A stretch of 64,000 nt of DNA from Sabellastarte sp. h YS-2021 (taxonomy: Eukaryota > Annelida > Polychaeta > Sabellida > Sabellidae): the NCBI GenBank assembly GCA_964017235.1, contig OZ024933.1, positions 57,146,255 through 57,210,254 of the forward strand, in the 5' to 3' direction. The translations under genes were made by a program, and so were the position numbers. Shown here in pieces: positions 24,540 to 35,815 of this stretch; the stretch's first letter is position 1; every line of letters begins with the position of its first letter. The notes under the pieces were generated by a model that ran no database searches, was not told the DNA's origin, and saw only the letters and a program-made list of their open reading frames with translations.

Positions 24540-24680
24540 GTAACACACTTGCCTCCCATCTCTGAGGTCAAAGGTCAAAGTTGGGGTTTTATGTCCCGTT
24601 CAATAGCCAGGGTCATATAGGGACAGGTCCTCAGTTTTGTCGCTTGTGGTCGTTCCACCTCTAAAATTCGCGTTTGAATC
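24540..24680. repeat. Composite of two SINE pieces, head to tail reversed
   Basis: 24530-24585 is a + strand tRNA-like head (GTGCAATGGTAACACACTTG, CCTCCCATCTCTGAGGTCAA). Directly behind it, 24586-24650 is a reversed tail of the second family (GGGGTTTTATGTCCCGTTCA, AGCCAGGGTCATATAGGGAC, AGGTCCTCAG), followed by a GTTTGAATCCCTGG box B-like piece. Two insertions at one site or a recombinant are both possible. Confidence 0.6.
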
Positions 24681-24699
24681 CCTGGTCCAACCTGTAAGT

Positions 24700-24830
24700 T
24701 GAACCAAGACTCATCTTTTGATTCTTTTGTCAGAAAGATGCAATCAATTGTATTTGCATAATCCTGCTAACACACAAGCAGACAAACAGAAAAACAGACA
24801 AATGGTCTTGAAAATAATACCTCCTTGGTG
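24700..24830 (-). repeat. Fragment of the ACCTCTGCCA-end repeat family
   Basis: Reversed blocks ACCAAGACTCATCTTTTGAT, AATCCTGCTAACACACAAGC and GACAAACAGAAAAACAGACA match the family at 57699 (GTTTGTTAGCAGG…TGAGTCTTGGTCCAAC). The edge ATACCTCCTTGG lies near 24820. Confidence 0.6.
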
Positions 24831-25230
24831 AATGTATTTAAACTAAATTAATTTAACTGCTAATCGTTTTGGATGTATTTTGTTTGCAATGGAGAGACTG
24901 CATCAAATTATCTACTACAATCTGGCATTTTATGATATAACTAAAAAACTTGTCGTAATACTATAGTCTGTGCAACAAAGAAAGACATACATTGAACCTT
25001 TTTGGGTTGTGGGCTTGCCAATGCTCAGTTGATTGAAAATGCTTGATGCCCGGTAATTTATAATGCAGAATCTTGAACACCTTCCATGCATTGCTTTCCA
25101 TTTTGCATTGCTGTCATAGTACGACCAAAACAATGTTTATATATAGTACGCCCTCAAGAAATTCATAATTGGCATTGTCCAAAACAATTGCCAATATAAA
25201 AAAATAACAATATAACACACTGTAGTAACT

Positions 25231-25295
25231 TTTTTTCAAATATTAAGGCTACCAACTAAATTAACTTTAATTAATAACCTTAATATTTGAAAAAA
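25231..25295. repeat. Perfect 18 bp inverted repeat (hairpin)
   Basis: TTTTTTCAAATATTAAGG (25231-25248) and CCTTAATATTTGAAAAAA (25278-25295) are exact reverse complements around a 29 bp spacer. Weaker symmetry continues outward (GTAGTAAC / ATAGTTGT and GCCAATATAA at both sides), so this may be the centre of a small palindromic element of 100-150 bp. Confidence 0.8.
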
Positions 25296-25484
25296 TATAG
25301 CAATAGTTGTTTTAGCCAATATAAACCCAGCACATCAATTCTGCTACTGCAATATAAGTCATACTACATTTTTTTTTCTTTTATTATGTTGTGCAAGCTT
25401 ATCAGGGCATTAGGTTACCAGTATTTCTCCGATCCCCCCATCAAATGTATATAGCCATCCTCCCTGCTTTGAATCCTATTCTGT

Positions 25485-25787
25485 ATGCCAAAAAAAACTC
25501 AACCATTACTAACCACAGAAATGGACCAAAGTACATCAGCTGTGATAATAAAAGTGCTAGACAGACGTGTCAGGTTGAAGCATATTCCAGGAAGTAAAGC
25601 ATCTCTACTAGGTTTATTTGTTTATGTGATATTCTGTAGTCTATACTGTGCAAATATTCGTAGCTTATTGGATGATGTAAACCAAGCTTGTAGGAAAGAA
25701 ATGTTTGTGTATAACAAAACAAAATTAACCATAAGGTACTATTACCAGTACAACAAAGCCACGACCACGCAAAGTTATCCATGGTAA
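25485..25787 (+). CDS. Doubtful 100-codon ORF with one hydrophobic segment
   Basis: The frame starts at an ATG in a weak context and encodes a 100-residue product. It has a polar N-terminal part of about 45 residues, one hydrophobic stretch at about residues 46-62 (LLGLFVYVIFCSLYC) and a polar C-terminal part. This would suit a type II membrane anchor or a first exon. A GT donor-like site overlaps the end (ATG|GTAATT), but using it would not join in frame to the acceptor at 26614. There is no recognisable family, and the opposite strand is also open for 78 codons, so chance is quite possible. It lies about 830 bp upstream of an unrelated-looking coding exon. Confidence 0.2.
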   Translation: MPKKTQPLLTTEMDQSTSAVIIKVLDRRVRLKHIPGSKASLLGLFVYVIFCSLYCANIRSLLDDVNQACRKEMFVYNKTKLTIRYYYQYNKATTTQSYPW

Positions 25788-25799
25788 TTTTAAATTTTA

Positions 25800-26613
25800 T
25801 GCCCATTTCACACTATGATTGGAAAGGTTTGCAATCGCAAATGATAGATAAGTCTGTCTCTTCATCCACAAACCCCAGCTAAATTGTCACATTCCTTCTG
25901 TAATCTTCCTTTTCCTTTGTCAAAAGTCAGAAATTTCAAACAGTTCAACATTTCTGCCCGCCATATGTGGCATAACGTTTAGTGTCAACTCTTCATACTG
26001 CGAGCTGCTGCAACATTCTGAAAGTGTGAATTGTCCTCTCCATTTCTGATAGGCTTCTGTAGCGAAGCAGCAGGTACAACATCCCGCTTCTGTGTTATAT
26101 CCAGAAATACTAGCCGAATTGTGATTAGTGAGTTACACTAGTTTTTCTTTTGTCAGAATGAAATTTCATCACCTTATCCTTATTATTAATGCAAGTTTTT
26201 TAAAAAGTAAAGTTCATATCATACCTGCGCAGTGGGCGTAAATATTGTTGTGCACATTTTTCCACATGCTGTTGCATCCTTTGAAGCTGATGTCAGGGTA
26301 TAATCTCGAAAAAAAAACCATGAAATAAACAATCAGTTTAAAACATGCAAATCCGTTTCGTGTGGTCTCATTTTACTTGTACAAGAAGTAAAATCAAGAA
26401 AAAAATAATTATCTCAACAGGGTAAATATCCCTGAAATCTTTTACTTCAGAAACCTACACAGTTCCATGTGGTCACACTTGATTTTGTGCCCATTATATA
26501 TCACTGGTCATTTATATATCAGATATACATATGTATTAAAACTTCGTCTATTTAGACATATATCATGAACACAAGCATATCATCAACCTTTGTTTCTGTT
26601 TACTGTTTTACAG
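25800..26613. other. Intron upstream of the 26614 exon
   Basis: No repeat or exon is recognised in this stretch. It ends in a pyrimidine-rich acceptor, TTTCTGTTTACTGTTTTACAG, just before 26614. The size of the intron is unknown because the preceding exon was not found. Confidence 0.5.
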
Positions 26614-27290
26614 ATGCCAACTTTGATTTACCAGGATGTCTAGAATCCTTGTCAGACATGGCTCAAACTGGTAAGACATCTTCATTCCGAAAATCATCGA
26701 CCACCAGCAGAGCATTGTGGGGTATGTCAAGGGCATTAAGTGCACCAGTAGCAACACATGATTATCTTTCTCAGAGACCATCATTGGAAAGAACTAAAGC
26801 AGTTTCATTAGACACATACTCTCCAAATATAAATGATACAGATGATGCTTCAAAACAAGATGAAGGGGCAAGGAGTGCACCGATCATTTGGCGAACGTTC
26901 TCGCATAAAGGGATATTTAGTTCTTGTGTAAAAGGTGGATTGAGTACCATTGATGCTGAAGATGATAGTGATGATACATTTCCACCACCTCAATCTCATA
27001 TGATTCCTGGAAGTAGCTATGTCTCACCGGCTATTGAAGTTAGTCCCCCTGAAACAGAAGCATCCTATCTTCTAAAGCAGGAAGAAAAGTCTAAGAAGGG
27101 AAATGTAAGTGGAAGAAGTCCTAGCAGCAATGACACTGCCAAAACCTCACCAAGGGATACAACCAACAGACTCCAGGTTCCTAGTAAACATACCTTGTTA
27201 CAAGAGAAGAGGAAGAAGTTCTTAAGAAAGAGTTCTCCAGTGGAAGAAGACCAAGTGGAAGAAGGCAGGTTGCTGAAGGAACTTTCACAG
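26614..27290 (+). CDS. Penultimate coding exon, unrecognised Ser-rich protein (gene A)
   Basis: A strong acceptor (…ACTGTTTTACAG) precedes 26614 and a donor (TTTCACAG|GTAGAATATG) follows 27290. The exon enters in the last two bases of a codon, then gives 225 codons without a stop. The product is rich in Ser, Thr and Pro: an early FRKSSTTSRALWGMSRALS patch, many SP/TP pairs, an acidic DAEDDSDD stretch, and near the end a charged, probably helical run (EEKRKKFLRK…VEEGRLLKELSQ). It has no membrane span and no enzyme motif. It looks like a disordered, phosphorylated region of a cytoplasmic or scaffold protein (inference). A frame continuing to 27431 is intronic read-through. The upstream ATG at 26565 lies before the acceptor and is not taken as the start. 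I do not recognise the family. Confidence 0.8.
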
Positions 27291-28713
27291 GTAGAATATG
27301 AGATTTTGATTCTTTCTGTGCCTTATTTGTCTCCTTTTCCTGTTTTTGAGTGTTACCTTTTGACCGATATAAGGAATTATAATAGCTTGATGGTCTTCTT
27401 CCATATGTCTGCTAATCATCACATACCTTAGCTTGACTGTTACTGTTTAATGAAATTTAGCATGAAAATATCAGTAAAATGTTGTAATGGGAAAACTTCC
27501 TGAATAATTTATATGAAAAATTTTATCAGAAATGAAGATGACAATTTAACTTGAGTGTATAGCACAAGTATTATGTTGTTCTTCTTCTTGAGTGACATAT
27601 TTGTTTTGAAACTATCTTATGAGGGATGTTTTACTTTTATTATCCACTTTTTATTCAATGTCTTACAAACCAATTTCTCTTAAACACAAAAGCATGGGGA
27701 GATGTTTCATATGAAAAAATATGCCCCGGTCTGTACCTACCTATTGATAATACAAGCCATTAGTCGATAATTTAATTATGATATTAATACGACGTAATGT
27801 TTTGTAAACCCTTTCAGTGTATTTTGTTGAGGTCTTGTCGTAAATAAAGCAATAATTTATATAGTCCTTTCTGAAATAAATCCCAATATAACTTTCCAAG
27901 TGATGTAAATGTATGGTACACATAAGAAATATCATCATCTTAATTACTTGTGACTTGGCATATCTTTGATAAATTTTAATATCAACCAGACAACATGTTT
28001 CGTTAGTAGAATTTTTAACTAAAAGGAAAAGTTAACTATTATTTTTTTCTTTTTCTTTTTTAAATAAATCACTTTAATTAATTTTCAGTAATGGCTAGGT
28101 TCTACTTGAGATATTAATACAGGTTTAAAATTCCACTAGGAATTAATTTTTACTGTCCCACCCCATTGGCTTTTGAAGCTAAAATCAATTCCCCGTGAAA
28201 ATTTTAATATTATTTGGTATCTCCTGGGGCTGTTACTGTGGATAACTAGCATTACAAATTCAAGTGCCATTTTTCGTAAATATTTATGTAAACTACAATC
28301 ATTTCATTCGACCATTAGGAAGGTATTCATACTAAACTTTAAATCATCTTTTCTGCGTTAAAACCCTTGCACAAATGTCAGAAATATTTTACTTAAAATT
28401 AAAGTTTTTATATTCACTGGTGCCCGTTACCATGGCTACATTTCTCAATTAATTTCAATTTTTTCCAGTAAATTTATTATTTTCCTTCTCTTGGCAAAAT
28501 GGTGGATAATAAAATTAAAAAGATCCCTCGTTAGATATATAAGAAAGTATATCACGTAATACTTGCCCGACATACTCATATTGTGACTTTCATTTATAAT
28601 ATATTTCTTACATAAATATCATTGGGGATGTTTTCCTATAGTATTCATTTCATATAACAGAAACTCTATCCACTCCTACACAGACAAATCAGGATATCAA
28701 GGATATAGTGACA

Positions 28714-28728
28714 GGGGGGGGGGGGGGG
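28714..28728. repeat. Poly-G run of 15
   Basis: An uninterrupted G run within the gene A intron. It could stall polymerases or form a G-quadruplex only with neighbours; its length may be imprecise in an assembly. Confidence 0.85.
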
Positions 28729-29337
28729 CAAAAAAGCGTAATTGAATGTGAAAAAAAAACAAGAGGGGGTTTCCTTAATTTTTATAAATGTCACTTCATA
28801 TTGAAACGTGATTGAGCGATATATTAAGAGGGAGGTGTCAATTTGTCATCTGATCTTTCCGTCACGCCGACTTACAAGCACATACACTTCCTGACACCTC
28901 CTACTGCAGTTATATATTTATAGAGGCTGTACAAGACGCAGAAGTCTCTGGTGGGTGCTTTCTGTGGTAACCTTATTTGTGCAGCATTGACTGACGTCAT
29001 TACAATCAGATACTAAGAATGCTATAAGTACTCACTCATGTCCAACTAGCTAGTGGACCATGGGGTCCCGATTGGAATCAGTGATTTAACTGCTGACTGC
29101 AGTTTCTGTCCAAAAGTTGAATCAGAGGAAATATCACTGTAAGTTGGCCATTGATAATGACAGGGATACAAAGAGATTGTGTATGAAACGACATTATGTC
29201 TTTTAAAAAATGCTTTAAATGCTTTTTCTTTGGCTTATGTGGCAGGCGGTCATTTTTCAGGAATAAAATCTGACAAAATGATGACTCTGACAAGTTAATG
29301 ACAAGCCATGCATCTGATCTAACTATTGATTTGATTG

Positions 29338-29636
29338 GTATTTAATGTTGCTTTCAGCTCATTGTAGTACAGGTTATATCTTGATACATGTTTAAGATGA
29401 TCGAGAGGATCAGTGTGCAGTGGGTAACACTCGCACCTCCCACTTTTGAGGCCTGAGGTTCAAACCCAAGGCCCTATATGGGAAATTTGTCAGTTGCTTA
29501 CCAATGCCTAGCCGCTTACAGTGGAGAATGTTTACCAACTAGTATGTACTCGTTTTATCTGCACTAAAACTACCCGTTGTGGCATATCCTACATAATGCC
29601 TTTGAAGCAAAACAGTAAACCCAAATAAATAAATTA
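29338..29636 (+). repeat. First-family SINE (+) next to a reversed SINE tail
   Basis: 29405-29636 carries the head (CAGTGTGCAGTGGGTAACAC, CTCCCACTTTTGAGGCCTGA, GGTTCAAACCC), body (GTCAGTTGCTTACCAATGCC) and tail (AAACTACCCGTTGTGGCATA…AAACCCAAATAAATAAAT). 29338-29393 is a reversed tail piece (TTGGTATTTAATGTTGCTTT, TAGTACAGGTTATATCTTGA). As at 24.5 kb, a head lies directly against a reversed tail. Confidence 0.75.
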
Positions 29637-29799
29637 AAGTGATTGAGAAAAGCAATTCATACATTTTGGTCAAGATTCTGCACTGAAGATCAGATTGTCA
29701 CTGAAGCATGGCTACTTTACTTCCCAACTTGTCATATAATTACATTGAACTCATGTCTATGATCATGGATTGCAAATTACCTCATGCACATGGATGCAA

Positions 29800-29932
29800 A
29801 GGTCAAAGTTCAGGTGGTTTTACGTCACAGTCAACCGCAAGTGTCATATCAGGATAGACTCTCAGCCTGTGATCACATGCCTAACTTGCTAATCACTATG
29901 ACACTGAGAAGCTTTGGCAGAAGCAAGTAATA
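29800..29932 (-). repeat. Second-family SINE, 3' part
   Basis: Reversed blocks GGTGGTTTTACGTCACAGTC, AAGTGTCATATCAGGATAGA, CTCTCAGCCTGTGATCACAT and GCCTAACTTGCTAATCACTA match copies at 51446 and 61410. Confidence 0.7.
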
Positions 29933-31624
29933 TTACACTCACACAACTAAAGATTATGGAGTTTTAGAAAAGTCACAGATGAAAAGTAAGGCATGTTATT
30001 TTGTAATTGCAGCCTGGCATTTTTTTTCTTGACAATATCATTCCAGTTCTGGGAACTCATAAACTTTCTCAATTCACTCCAAGCCAAAGCGCCTCCTATT
30101 ACTAGACACATGACGCCAAAGGTCAGGTGACTACTGAGGTTAAAAAACACTCTCTCACGCAAGCTCTTGTATAAAGTGGGTACTGTTACATAATGGGGTG
30201 AATGAATAGCATCCTCTCCAATTGCATCAATGCTGATGCAATAGTGATCAGGGAGATGATGCTAGACAACGGATATTTGATCTGGGATAAACCCTTATAA
30301 ATAATCTACTTGTGTTAAGTACAAGGGGACTTATGGGTGCATATTATAAGAAGAATTATTTTGCCAAATTAAGGGAACATATGATAAAGTAACATACATA
30401 TGGGAATCGGCTTCATGTGTGGGTAGGATGTCCTCAATGGGGCTCACATATGGAGAAGACTTCTTCTTTAGTATTCAACAGTGCTCGTAAATTACTAATG
30501 TATTTTGCATTCAAGACTGGTTCATTAAAATGTTTGATAAACTTCAGTATACTGAAATATGGACATACAGGATGGGTGAAGGAGATCGGTGAAGAATGGA
30601 TGTTAAGGGTGGCTTGTTTATCAACCTGTTCTCCAAGATACAATGATCTCTTCATGCGGCCATAAGGACAAGGTCATCAACCAGAAAGCAAAAGCAGAAA
30701 TGACTGTAAGGAAACGTGTGAACATTGAATAAGACCGCCATACACCAAAAACTACTCTGATACAATACATTAAGCTACCTTATATATAATGCCTTGAGAA
30801 CAACTTTAATTACAGTCGTTTCTGTATGTATTTGATTTCCACTTTATGACCTTGTCATTATTTCTCTGAAAACAAAAGACCTGGTATCTGGCTAGTGTAG
30901 GTTGAAGAACCAGTCATCCTATATATCCACCTCTCCTTCACCCTTCTATATATTTTAATACAGCACCTGAGAAGACATAACAGCTGTTTCAAACATTTTT
31001 AAAAAGTAGCCTTCAATGCAAACAAATCACTTTTAGAGAATTGTCGATTTGTCCAGAGTGTGTCCTACCCATATACGAGGCAGGCTGAACCACAACTACA
31101 AATACACAAGCCCGCTCTGTTGTAGCTTCTGACTCCAGCAGAAAAACCTGTGACCTAGGGATAAGACAACAGCCCTTCTCAAACTGAATATAATAGAGAA
31201 AAATTAGTCAGTCATGAAATCAGAATGTTCTGTTGATTTTAAACAGGGCTTTCCGTTTTATGCTGGTGAAACTTTTCAATTCAGGTAAAAGTTCGATAAT
31301 TCGTCCAAATAAATTATTTCACATTGGCATATATTGTATCATCGTCCATGCATATAGTCAAGGTTTATCAGATGAGTTCCAAGTTTATTATTGTATTGTG
31401 TCAGATCATATAATGTGTTGTCTGTGGTGTTTTTACATTATCATCCTCTCATCTCTGAAGTCAAGAGAGAGACATGTAAAATCACCATGTCATCATTATT
31501 GTCTTAAAATTATAAATACACATAATGTCTGATTCAACTATTGTAACATCAAATGAGAAAACACAGGCCTTCCTACATTATGTAGTTATTCTATATAATT
31601 TATTTTCTGTCTTTTCAAAATCAG

Positions 31625-32122
31625 GACAGATCTCCAGAGTGGGAACATATCCAAGAGTGGATGGTGTGGTGTATCCATGAAAACCTAGACTCTTCAGATG
31701 AAGAGACTTCGGACATACCTGCTGCTTCATCTGTGTCACCTTCAAGATCTCCCTTCAGCAAACTGGCTCAGCTGCAGCAACGTCATTCAGTAGAGGACCG
31801 GTATCTGCTACCTGGAAGTCATCGTCAATATCAGACTGACATAGCCCATAGCCCACCTAGGTCCAAAGCTGTTCTCCAAAGAAACAGAAGCATTCCAGCA
31901 AGGATGACCCCAGCTCTCAGCCCATTACATCGAAGTGTGGTCGATATCGGAGCCAGTGGTGGAGGCGGGAGTGGGAGTCAGTCAGCAAGAATTAATCAAA
32001 GACGGAAAGGGACATTATCATTAGATAGTCAAAGGACACTTCAGCAAAGTTCATTTGAAAGTAGCGGCAGTAGCCGGATGAACTCATTTGATTCCACTGG
32101 TACCCACAATGAACATTTATAA
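31625..32122 (+). CDS. Last coding exon, unrecognised Ser-rich protein (gene A)
   Basis: The acceptor TTTTCAAAATCAG ends at 31624. The previous exon ends on a codon boundary and this one opens in frame with DRSPEWEHIQEWMVWCIHEN, the most ordered-looking part of the protein (two Trp-rich turns of a likely helix). It is followed by an acidic DSSDEE. The remainder is low complexity: SRSPFSKLAQLQQRHSVEDR, a Gly/Ser stretch, and a C-terminus of Ser/Thr/Gln/Asn ending THNEHL, then TAA. 165 residues are encoded here, about 391 together with the 26614 exon. The 151-codon minus-strand frame beginning in the 3' part is a shadow. The family is not recognised; the conserved Trp-containing helix would be the best probe in a profile search. 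Confidence 0.85.
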   Translation, partial: DRSPEWEHIQEWMVWCIHENLDSSDEETSDIPAASSVSPSRSPFSKLAQLQQRHSVEDRYLLPGSHRQYQTDIAHSPPRSKAVLQRNRSIPARMTPALSPLHRSVVDIGASGGGGSGSQSARINQRRKGTLSLDSQRTLQQSSFESSGSSRMNSFDSTGTHNEHL

Positions 32123-32839
32123 TGTGTGCAGAGATGAAAGAGATAGACCCCCAATGGTCGAATGGCTGAATAGTATGGCATTTAATCTCTTGGCCCTCAC
32201 CTCTGGGTGTGAGTTGGAACCAGTCCATGGAAAAATGTGGAATGGACTGGAGACCTGTACAAATATAACTGTAGCTTTTGAACAGGAGGTATAAACCCCA
32301 GCTTTGAGAAGAAGGTGGCACAGGAGAAACACTATGTATGTGACAATGTGTATCATGTGCACATATGTTGACACCCATTTGTGGTATTTGTAAAGATGTG
32401 GATTTATATATTGATGTATGGACAAAGATTGGTCTTTAATATCACAATCAATATCGTATTCAGCACTATATTTTAGTTGTTCTCTTACATATCTGACAAA
32501 CATTAAGCACATTACTTTAATTCCTTGAAACAACCACGAAACATTTTCCCCTTGTTGCCAGTAAATTAACAACGTACAATCACAGCATCATCATACTTAG
32601 TTGTTGTCTAGCATACCCATGTACATCATTGAGAATTGGTTTTTATGTCATTACTAAAAATCTACAACTACACATATTAATTAGTGTAAAAATGATGTAA
32701 TTGATCCCAAGAAATATAAATGTGAAACACAAGGAGGTTTCTAATTATCACTCCATATGAAAATTTAATTGACTCTATGAATAATGAATTTCAATTTTGC
32801 ATATAATATTTATGTTAAAATTAATTTGCTTTATTCTAT

Positions 32840-32910
32840 TCTATTCTAATCTGTACTTTTATGGCGCTTAATCTCTGCCAGCAGACTCTGAGGTGCAACA
32901 TCAAAATCCA
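32840..32910 (+). repeat. GCGCTTAATC repeat, fourth small family
   Basis: ACTTTTATGGCGCTTAATCT then GACTCTGAGGTGCAACATCA. The same order of blocks occurs at 60000-60062 (ACTTTTATAGTGCTTAATCT…GACTCTAAGGTGCAACAG) and 63800-63870. It is probably the end of a SINE or other short retroelement. Confidence 0.6.
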
Positions 32911-33374
32911 ATTTAAAAAAATCATCTATCCATAGCCGTTGCCAAGTCCAGTACATATATTTTAAGTGAAAGCCAAAAACAAATCAAAGAAATTGTGTGA
33001 TCGCTGTTGTTATTTCAATTTATGTTTGCCCTGAGAGCTCTGTTTTCATTAGTGTTTGTTTGTCTGTTTTGTTTATTTACTTAAAAAGTATGAAGCTAAT
33101 TCTCATCAGATTTATTAAATAATATCAGAGTGTATCTGAAAAGGAGCTGGTATTAATCATTTGGTCATACGTGTAGCAAATACACATTCAGAACTACACT
33201 TAAATAGCATAGAAATAATATTATTAAGTTGTTGCCTCTGCATAATATTACTCATACTCATATATATGTTTTGTGGTCACAGAATGTACTTGTTTTCACC
33301 ATGGAAAAAACTGATGTGCACTCATGTATTATATTCTGTGGTTACAATGTACTCATACAAGAGCTTGTGGTCTA

Positions 33375-33380
33375 AATAAA
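33375..33380 (+). terminator. Candidate polyadenylation signal for gene A
   Basis: AATAAA, about 1.25 kb after the stop codon, with no earlier perfect copy noticed. Confidence 0.45.
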
Positions 33381-33399
33381 GATATGTGACAGTAACAGA

Positions 33400-35540
33400 A
33401 TGAATTCACTATTATTTGCAATTCGTGTATTTAAGTCTTCTACTTATGAAGAGCAAGCCACCCTTGGTACATAGTTGCTTATCTTTGATTTTAAGGTCTT
33501 GAGTTCTGATCCAGTAGAAATGCTAATACAGAAAAGTTTACCCAGTAGTCGATTAAGACAACAGTGTCACGAGAAATATGCATAGATGTCATGGCCCAGT
33601 TCCATGGACGATATCTGGATATAAAAAAAATTTCAATTTCAAATATTTCATAATTTTCCTTTTGTGTGGTTTTGAACTCACCCTCCATACAAATGGAATC
33701 ACATGACCTAGCAGTGCTCGAGTGTAATTTCGAAATTACATCTAAAAATAGTTCAAGCTTGACATCATTAGAAAATAGCCAGTCTGTTGCGAGATACTGT
33801 GAAAAATCATTGTACCATTTTCAATTGATGTTTACCTGTCATTATTAATAAGTTTTACATCATTCCATGAAATTGTAAAAAAAAATACTCTATAGTGTTA
33901 ATGTTGCGTTAAAATACAAACGATTTTCCCAATGGATACAATATATTTTACAATGCATAAACAACCCAAAATGAACCACAAAATCATTAGACAAAGCTTT
34001 ATTGTTGAAAACAAAATTTTATTCTGGTTTAATGCTATTATTCTGTTAGTATGAGATGTTAATATGGAAGATTGTAACACCACCCAAATAGTAATATCAA
34101 GAATGAAAAGTTTAAACAGTTAACAATGCATATGTCTCGTGGCAAACCCAGGTGCTACTAAAACATGGTTGCCTCGGTTCAGCTTTGCTTACTAGGGGCA
34201 CAGCCCCATTTAGAACTGGAGCATTGAAAAAAGAGACCTCCATATTGAATAACACTTAATAAATCACTAGATTAGGTTTTATATGGTTCAAACACTTGAT
34301 ATTAATCCAGGGACAAAGAGAGCAGGATATACAATGTATAAACTGTTTTATACAACTTTTATACTAAAAAAGTATTTTCATTTTTTTTCTTGAAAAATCT
34401 TCCAAGAGTATTAAAAATGGTGGAATGTAATTATTTTTTATTCAGCTTGTTTGCATGATGAGGAGAATATGACAAATTAGTTGTGGGAATACTTGGCTGT
34501 ACACATTTGTAGTATAGCAGCGCTTTAAGCAGATCTCCAGCTTTGCATGGGGTCATGCCATACCTCTACAGGCAAAAATAACTGTTCCACTGTCAAGATA
34601 GAACGAGAGGAGGGCCGATTTTGCCCATCCTTGGTCATCTTAATAGGTATCCAAGGGCTATCTTATATATCCAGCTTTATTTGAGTTTTTGGGCTACTAA
34701 AATTCAAATAAAAATATGAACATGTTTAGCCTCTGCCCTGATTCTGTAAACAGTTCCTCGAGTATCAGGTTAAAAGTCAAAGTAGATGACCTTGACAAAT
34801 GAAAGGTCAAGGCAGTATTGCGGGATATATATATATTTTATTCATAGATGTAACAACTATCTAGACTATATGTATTTACAAACCATAAGATTAAATCAAT
34901 ACCATATGAACATAGCGTCACTTTAACTAGGGCACAATTTAAGGTAATCTTAACATAAAGAGACAAGGAGGGAAACTAACAATAGAGTTAATAACTGCAG
35001 GATAATTTTGAAGAGAATGTATGAGTGCCTTATAGAAGGTGACCCTACATAAAGACAATAATAGCTTAAAATACTTCCAGTATTAACTGGGTACATATTA
35101 GTTTCAAAAGTCATAAAATATCAGTTGCTTGCTAGACATATCCCCATCGTCACCTACTGTTCTAGAGAACCAGGGGTCATTGTTTGTCTTTTTCAGAGGA
35201 ATATTTATCAAAATATCTGAACCTCTCAAAGAAAATGCCATCCTAAGGTACTTATACGATAAAGAGGTTGGCCATAGAATTTATCAACATAGTTACAGCT
35301 ACCAAAAATCCGATTTTTAAAAAGTAAACAGGAGTTGAGGTAACCAATTCCAGGCACTACTTTGTATCAACAACCTTAAAAACTGAAAGTTCCATGATAG
35401 TAGGCAATACAACTGCTGTTCAAAGCATATTTACCAAAAGACTATTGCTAAGATAACAAGAACACTATGAGAGTGCTCTAAGACCCAATACCTCAATGTT
35501 GCTTAAGGGTGCAATGATAAAAAGAATTTGTTAAACAATT
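33400..35540. other. Gene-free stretch
   Basis: No supported exon. Short frames of 60-65 codons overlap on both strands. A fragment (AACAAGAACACTATGAGAGTG, about 35457) resembles the edge of the ACCTCTGCCA-end repeat. Confidence 0.35.
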
Positions 35541-35542
35541 TT

Positions 35543-35815
35543 ATACCCAGCACCATTACTACAGGGATTAAATGGTTCTTTGACCCATCCTGACTACACA
35601 AGTATAAACCAAGTTCACAAGTGACTGACATTCTACTAACTGAATGGCAGAGGCTCAAGGATGACCATTTATCAATGTTCCTGAGGTCCTTTAGTCTGCC
35701 GCTGGGGATAGGAGCCGGACTGCCACTTCAATTGGTCATCTAATCAACTATGCAACTGCCTGTACCTGGGTTTGAGCTCAAGTCCTCTTTGTCACTAGTA
35801 GCTGTCTAATAGGCC
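35543..35815 (-). repeat. tRNA-derived SINE, third family
   Basis: Reversed body blocks GACTGACATTCTACTAACTG, CTCAAGGATGACCATTTATC, CCTGAGGTCCTTTAGTCTGC and GGGGATAGGAGCCGGACTGC are followed by a decayed head (CTGTACCTGGGTTTGAGCTC…CTAATAGGCC). Confidence 0.8.

Larger units (their letters stand above)
27291..31624 (+). other. 4.3 kb intron of gene A
   Basis: Bounded by GTAGAATATG and a T-rich acceptor ending …TTTTCAAAATCAG. It holds a G15 run (28714-28728), a composite SINE region at 29338-29636 and a second-family SINE at 29800-29932. The 82-codon + frame at 30417 has an equally open opposite strand and is treated as chance. The rest is unremarkable AT-rich sequence. Confidence 0.75.
32123..33400 (+). 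other. Probable 3' UTR of gene A
   Basis: Non-coding sequence after the TAA at 32120-32122. The first canonical AATAAA that I see is at 33375-33380, giving a UTR of about 1.3 kb. A fragment of a dispersed repeat lies inside (32840-32910). Confidence 0.5.

Noticed and set aside
25391-25597. A frame reading LPALNPILYA, resembling the NPxxY motif of transmembrane helix 7 of GPCRs
   Set aside because: Only about ten residues fit, there is no preceding helix, no receptor text upstream, and an overlapping frame is equally open. Probably chance.
27268-27290. Alternative donor GGCAG|GTTGCT within the gene A exon
   Set aside because: The site at 27290 (CACAG|GTAGAA) matches the donor consensus as well and keeps phase with the next exon; the earlier one would join out of frame.
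32117-32572. 151-codon minus-strand frame
   Set aside because: It covers the 3' end and 3' UTR of gene A on the opposite strand; no splice or protein support.
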